Assembly: GCA_036939755.1 (NCBI GenBank)
Contig: JALLAZ010000611.1
Location: 1-20,548, forward strand
Length of the DNA: 20,548 nucleotides
DNA from: Stephanodiscus triporus
Taxonomy: Eukaryota > Bacillariophyta > Thalassiosirophyceae > Thalassiosirales > Thalassiosiraceae
Direction of reading: 5' to 3'
Shown: piece after piece, positions 16,227 to 20,548 of the stretch
How positions within the stretch are numbered: position 1 is the first letter of the stretch
Layout of the letters: each line of letters begins with the position of its first letter
Made by a program: the position numbers and the translations under genes
The notes under the pieces: generated by a model
Databases searched by the model: none
What the model was told of the DNA's origin: nothing
The model's input: only the letters and a program-made list of their open reading frames with translations

Positions 16227-17056
16227 CTACGTATCGCGCTTTCGCTTGCCGCCCGCACCATCCCCCCCCGCCTTCCCCGCGCTCCTCCCGCTCCCCCCTC
16301 CTCCTCCCCTATTATCCGCCGACTCCATCTTCGCCTTCATGCTCGCCACCCTCTTGAACGCCGGGGCGTTCCTCAGCAGGTCCGGCAGCGCGATGAAACG
16401 CACGCCGCTCCCGCGCAGGTAGACGTTGGGGATCTTCGAAACGTGACCGTTACGGGCGGTACGTACCACCTCCGACAGGGTCATGTTCATCGTGTCCTCG
16501 GCGTTGAGGAGCAGTCCACGGTAGATTTCGCCATTCTTCATCTGTTTTATATCGAGGTTTGGGGAATTATTTCGGAAGCGAGATATGGGTGGATGGGGTG
16601 TGTGTGTGTGTGTGCGTTAGTCGGGTCCAGTGAGACGACGCGCATCTACCATACCGTGTCGTGCGGTCGGTCGTGTCACGAGAGAGAGAGAGGGCAGAGG
16701 ATCCCTCGACAGCTTTCGTACTCTTTCCGCGACGGAGCATCGGGGCCGCGGCCATTTAAATGAATATATAGCCGACGATGCCCGTCACGCGCATCCAAAA
16801 CACGTCCCCGATCAATTCAAATCAAGTAATTATTGTACTTATATGATTTGCCACGGGGGTGGATATTTTTTTTTATTATTGCGAAAAGGTCGAAAGCCGT
16901 GAGAGAAAAACTCATGCGCAACCCATCATGCACCGCGCCGGCGGCAAATCGATCTCCAATTTTCGGGCACTTCTAAAACACGAAACTCACCTCGACGGTA
17001 ACCTTCATCCCCTCGGCTTCGTAGAGGAGCTTTATCGGTATCCCGACGTTGCTCAT
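16227..17056 (-). CDS. SNRPD3: Small nuclear ribonucleoprotein SmD3 (two exons)
   Basis: Exon 1 is 17056-16991 (22 codons), the intron 16542-16990 (449 bp, GTGAGT donor, ACAG acceptor, phase 0) and exon 2 16541-16227; 126 residues. Sm proteins form the heptameric ring on U1, U2, U4 and U5 snRNAs. Exon 1 gives MSNVGIPIKLLYEAEGMKVT, matching the SmD3 N-terminus (GVPIK-x-L-x-EAEG). Exon 2 gives Sm1 (GEIYRGLLLNAEDTMNM) and Sm2 (VYLRGSGVRFIALPDLLRNAP), with the IRG/LRG-SxxRF signature and the LPD-x-LKNAP ending of SmD3. The tail is Gly-rich but ends Lys-Arg-Lys-Arg rather than in a long RG repeat. The internal ATG at the exon-2 start could mislead a caller into a shortened 104-residue protein. The intron contains TG, GA and T-rich simple repeats. 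Confidence 0.94.
16599..16614 (+). repeat. TG microsatellite in the SmD3 intron
   Basis: Eight or so tandem tg units; a GA run follows at about 16681-16692. Both lie within the intron. Confidence 0.75.
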
Positions 17057-17521
17057 GATTCGTCTGCCGTGGCGTAATTCTTGATTTTTATTAGGTATAT
17101 TGATTTGTGATTATTTCCGCTTTTGCCGTGCGACGCGATACCGCCACGGGCCTTCTGCGAGGCAAATACGACTTGCTGGTGAGGGGAGAGGTGAGATGAG
17201 GGGGGGGGGCGGTGATCTATGGAGGGTGTTCTCCAGTGAGCGCGGTAGAGTGTGATGGGAGCAGGCAGGAGCAGCAGGCACGCGGGGGAAGAGAGGAGAA
17301 AAAGAATGGTGGTCTGTCTGTGCGTCCAAAACTCCTGAAAAAGTCCCTCCACGTAGGAGCAAGTATCGTCGTACCCACCACAAACCACAAACAAACAAAA
17401 ACCCGCGGTCGAACAGCCGGACCGGTCGGATCGGACGAACCCGACCGGACCGCCCTGCCCTCACTTCGGTGCCGTGCCGAAGTTACGCTATCCCGCTTAC
17501 TAAACACCCATCGCAGGAAAG
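17057..17521. promoter_or_regulatory. Divergent promoter region, SmD3 / NOP10
   Basis: 465 bases between start codons. Open frames cross it on both strands but none has a recognisable motif. A ccggtcgg/ccgaccgg-rich stretch at about 17415-17450 is locally self-complementary. No known element identified. Confidence 0.4.
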
Positions 17522-18064
17522 ATGCATCTGATGTACTACCTTGACGAGAATGGCAAGAGGGTGTACACACTCAAGGTGCGTTGTTTTGCGTGTGGTGGTG
17601 GTGGTGATGGGGGGGGGCGGGGAAGGGGGTGATGTGGCACGGTTATGGCCTATTGGCGGATTTGGAATTGGTATGGAACCATGAAATGCTTACGTCTCTA
17701 TCGCATCTCTCACATAAATTATCGCCTCCTTCTTAATTCGACATTCGATTTCTATTCGCCACGGTGAAACAATGGGAATGGGAACTACGCCACGAACTGT
17801 CCGTGCGTCATCGGGTCGGATTCGTCCACTTCCTTGCATCCGCTCGAATGAAATATTTCCATCTCTCACGAACAATCGAATAACACACGACAATTTATTA
17901 TTACGTTCGGACGAGAGAAGAAATCGAACCCCGAAGGAAAGGTGACCGAGTCTGCCCACCCCGCGAGATTTTCGCCGGATGATAAATTTAGCAGACAAAG
18001 GGTGGCCATCAAAAAGCGCTTTGGGATATATTTGCCGGATTCTCGATTGTCCAAACCTTTATAA
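17522..18064 (+). CDS. NOP10: H/ACA ribonucleoprotein subunit NOP10 (two exons)
   Basis: Exon 1 is 17522-17575 ([18 protein letters not shown]), the intron 17576-17920 (345 bp, GTGCGT donor) and exon 2 17921-18064; 65 residues, against 64 in human. NOP10 binds the pseudouridine synthase dyskerin/Cbf5 in box H/ACA snoRNPs and in nucleolar rRNA modification. Exon 2 carries [19 protein letters not shown], then [14 protein letters not shown] and [10 protein letters not shown], the almost invariant core of the family. The acceptor is ambiguous by one codon (GAG or AAG in gagagaag/aaatcg). The later AG gives the length of the human protein and was chosen. Neither exon alone is long enough to be called by a length-limited ORF search. 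Confidence 0.94.
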
Positions 18065-19120
18065 GGAGATGAAATGAGGGATTGGTTCTTTTTGGAAGGG
18101 CGAGGATTGATTATGTTTTTGGGGGGGGAAGGTGAATTTTAAAGTCGGATGAACTCGACAGATTATACTTTTTGTATTGTTCGTGATCGATATGGGTTTG
18201 GAGGGGTGGGTTGTCTTTTGGGAAGTTCGAGATGCCTCTGGTAGTTGGTAGTGTTATGTAATAGCGATTAGACAAAAGCAATGGACACAACCTTAACTGC
18301 CCATTCCTGTCTGAGATGTTCTCTCCCAACATGATATCATGGTAGGTTGTGTGAACAGACCCCATTGTCAGACATGCATTGCTTTCTATTACCAGCACAG
18401 CCTTGAACGCCTATACCCCTCCCATTTCCCCACTGATTGAAACAATATGTATATGTGTTCCCACACTGCGTGCAAGTCACTTGATGCCTTCAAAAGAGGA
18501 GTGTGTTTGATGCCCTGCCCACATTAGTGTAAGTCCATAACATGTTTGAGTTGGAAATATCTTCAGAATTGAAATGCTGCAACTTCCAAAGGTAACATCA
18601 TCCTTTCCAACATAAACATTCTGTGGAAGTTGTTTTCTCTCAAAGTAGATGGGTTGTTTGATGTCATGGGCAAGGTGGGTGGGCTGGGGGCAGGAGCAAT
18701 GTATTAGTGAGGTGGGTCTCTCCCTTTTTGACATAGCTGAGCAGGCATGTCCCCCGGTGCTGGTGGCACTCTAGTGTGTAGGTAGAGAACACACCAAGAG
18801 GGTACCAACCAGCAGGATGCATAAAAATGAATCAAAGGAATAAATCACATCATCTTTCATCTTACTATCCAGGTGGATCTCCCTCCCATCAACTTTTTCT
18901 TCCTTCCTTCCCCCTACCAATACCAACATTCCTTCTAATATGATGGCTCTGGCTGGCACCACACCAGGGGGGGGGGGGGCAAATGTTGTCCTACCTCCTG
19001 CAGGATGGTGGATCTAGCATGAGCAACAGCAATGGTATTAATGGCAATGGCAATGGGTTGGGGACATCTTCTATGATGAAATTGGTTGATAAGTTAACCA
19101 AATGCCTCTAACACATCCAC
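18065..19120. other. Gene-poor region, no recognisable gene
   Basis: Several minus-strand open frames of 60-95 codons (for example 18398-18111 and 18734-18477) contain no family motif I recognise and have no matching partner exons. A run of about 12 G residues lies at 18967-18978. Could be decayed mobile DNA; I see nothing that proves it. Confidence 0.4.
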
Positions 19121-19317
19121 CCCACACATACGCAAGGTCAATGACAACCTTCATATGCTGTGAAGGACATGCAGCCGCCATCATGCCATTACCACCACAC
19201 ATGTGAGCCCAGATTTGGAAAGTCGGCTGAAATCCTGGGTCAGTGCTGGGCATTGTGTGAGGCCCTTGTGCATTGGTTGAGGCTTGATTTCCCACATGGA
19301 ATGGTTCTCTTATCCTT
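19121..19317 (+). repeat. 197-bp tandem repeat, copy 1
   Basis: Begins cccacacatacgcaaggtca. It matches the following 197 bases closely, with scattered substitutions and small indel-like differences (gtgaaggacatgcagccgcc against gtggatggggacatggagcc). Confidence 0.85.
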
Positions 19318-19514
19318 CCCACACATATGCAAGGTCAATGACAACCCTCATATGCTGTGGATGGGGACATGGAGCCGCCATCATGCCATTACCACCACAC
19401 ATGTGAGCCCAGATTTGGAGAGTCGGCTTAAATACTGGGTCATTGCTGGGCATTGTGTGAGGCCCTTGTGCACTGGTTGAGGCTCCAAACCCTCATGGAA
19501 TAGTTCTCCCATCC
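19318..19514 (+). repeat. 197-bp tandem repeat, copy 2
   Basis: Begins cccacacatatgcaaggtca. The sequence after it (from about 19515, tcttacatttatgca) looks like the start of a third, strongly diverged unit. Pieces of this copy recur in inverted orientation at 19590-19628 and 20338-20375. Confidence 0.85.
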
Positions 19515-19589
19515 ATCTTACATTTATGCACAGAGTGGTACGAAAGGTGCTTTGAACTTCAAAAATCATATTGCTGCTGCCCCTATCCC

Positions 19590-19628
19590 CACATGTGTGG
19601 TGGTAATGGCATGATGGGGTGGCTCCAT
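19590..19628 (-). repeat. Inverted partial copy of the 197-bp unit
   Basis: The reverse complement matches about 19369-19408 (atggagcc, then ccatcatgccattaccacca, then cacatgtg) with a few mismatches near the start. It is separated from that copy by about 180 bases, so the two could fold into a stem. Confidence 0.8.
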
Positions 19629-20548
19629 ATTCCCTTTCAGAGCTAGGGGCTGCATTCCAGAATTTTTTTGTGCAAAAGCAAAAAAAAATTGGTTCCACAT
19701 ATGCAAACAAAATTATGCGAGCGGGCTAAGCTACATCCCATTTTTACCCCAGTGATAAATTGCCTATTTTCTATAAGACCGCATCAGTGGAAATCGACCC
19801 CTGCGATATTTTTATCGCCCCATTACTTGTGTGAGCTCACGATGTTGGCGACGCAGTGGCAGGGGGATATCACTTGTGCGTGTGACTGCAAAGCCAGAAC
19901 TGCAACTTTTCAACTCCCCATGGAGAAAAAGTGTCGCCAAACACACAAAAAAACCGTGACGATGATGCAATTTCCATTGTCATGATGCCGGTGTCCTCCA
20001 CGAGGAATGACGCTGTCGCCCACGCCAACAAGACTCCCCCCCCCTTCCCAATTCCCAAGACCCCTACCCACACGCCTTGCACCTACTATTGCATCAGCGG
20101 GGCGCATATTGTGCTTCCCCCTCCGTGCCCTCCCACCAAAACAATATACAATTTATTGCATTGTCGTGCAAGTGCCGTTACCCAACCGTAACAGCCACTT
20201 CCCGTCGAGGGAGCACCACGCGCTTCGACGGGGACATCGGATATGTTATAATTGACGTGTCCCTCCTATGATCACCGGGGACAACAACAGGGGGCGGATC
20301 ACAACAGCAACAATTAACCATTTGAAAGGGGCAGAGACCATGTCCCCATCCACAGCATATGAGGGTTGTCATTGACTCAGACAACAACAGCAACAGAGAC
20401 GTGGTTGGCAGATGGGGTGGGCGGGCGGCAGATGGCACTGCAAGAGTGGTTGGGGTGGCAACGACGGCGACGGCAATGTAGTTGATAGGTTGAAATGTTA
20501 ATAAGCCCCCCGTTGAATTCCTACGTACAATGTACTGATTTCCTACGT
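19629..20548. other. Gene-poor right end
   Basis: No convincing coding region on either strand; open frames are low-complexity Pro/Thr or Ser runs. An acaacaaca-rich stretch lies around 20281-20312 and again near 20381-20393. The word ttcctacgt appears at about 20517-20525 and at 20540-20548, the edge of the window. Confidence 0.4.
20338..20375 (-). repeat. 38-bp perfect inverted copy of part of the 197-bp unit
   Basis: The reverse complement is identical over 38 bases to 19335-19372. The match ends abruptly on both sides. The two copies bracket about 965 bp. Confidence 0.92.

Noticed and set aside
17576..17920. Possible snoRNA in the NOP10 intron
   Set aside because: Looked for box C/D (tgatga...ctga) and H/ACA (anana...aca) patterns; ggtgatgt occurs but no matching D box or paired stem was convincing.
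17690..17998. 102-residue minus-strand frame within NOP10
   Set aside because: Overlaps the intron and exon 2 of NOP10 antisense, with no recognisable domain.
1..20548. tRNA, rRNA or CRISPR features
   Set aside because: No cloverleaf-like A/B-box pairs, rRNA conserved segments or regularly spaced short palindromic repeats were seen on either strand.

Overview
This looks like nuclear DNA of a secondary-plastid alga, most likely a (probably centric) diatom. Genes sit on both strands, are close together, and several have short GT-AG introns. Three predicted proteins begin with a signal peptide ending in an Ala-Ser-Ala / Phe site, the diatom-type plastid import signal. Paralogous arrays of the Cys/His-rich 'WRKY19-like' repeat are present. 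There are no operons or bacterial-type ribosome sites.

Layout. 1-2540: a degenerate neighbourhood of two WRKY19-like repeat arrays; the second is frameshifted and lacks a start, and the two are separated by a segment flanked by a 28-bp direct repeat. 2543-4168 (-): type II membrane, glycosyltransferase-like protein. 4498-5526 (+): F-box/leucine-rich protein. 5840-6652 (-): plastid-targeted Mpv17/PMP22 protein. 6817-7806 (+): dolichyl-phosphate mannosyltransferase (DPM1). 8088-8870 (-): protein phosphatase 1 inhibitor-2, two exons. 9253-11163 (-): N-myristoylated-type Ser/Thr kinase, seven exons including a 14-nt microexon. 11442-12716 (+): clamp-loader subunit RFC5 (yeast Rfc3), two exons. 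13471-14301 (-): small plastid-targeted protein of unknown function, two exons. 14606-15482 (+): plastid ribosomal protein bL17, two exons. 15763-15984: two 108-bp tandem repeats. 16227-17056 (-): spliceosomal SmD3, two exons. 17522-18064 (+): H/ACA snoRNP protein NOP10, two exons. 18065-20548: about 2.5 kb with no recognisable gene, holding a 197-bp tandem repeat with inverted partial copies.

Ten of the twelve convincing genes form five head-to-head pairs with 164-465 bp between start codons, so shared bidirectional promoters are likely. Two pairs are thematically coherent: SmD3/NOP10 (both RNP proteins) and the unknown plastid protein/bL17 (both plastid-targeted). In the latter pair the first exons, each coding a signal peptide followed by a phase-1 intron, resemble each other in DNA as well as protein. 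This suggests an inverted duplication of a promoter plus targeting exon that gave two unrelated bodies a plastid address. That is the most interesting observation in the window.

Several genes (inhibitor-2, the kinase N-lobe, SmD3 exon 1, all of NOP10, both signal-peptide exons) are not visible as single open frames. They were reconstructed here by splicing; exon junctions keep phase and restore family motifs, but no transcript evidence was available.
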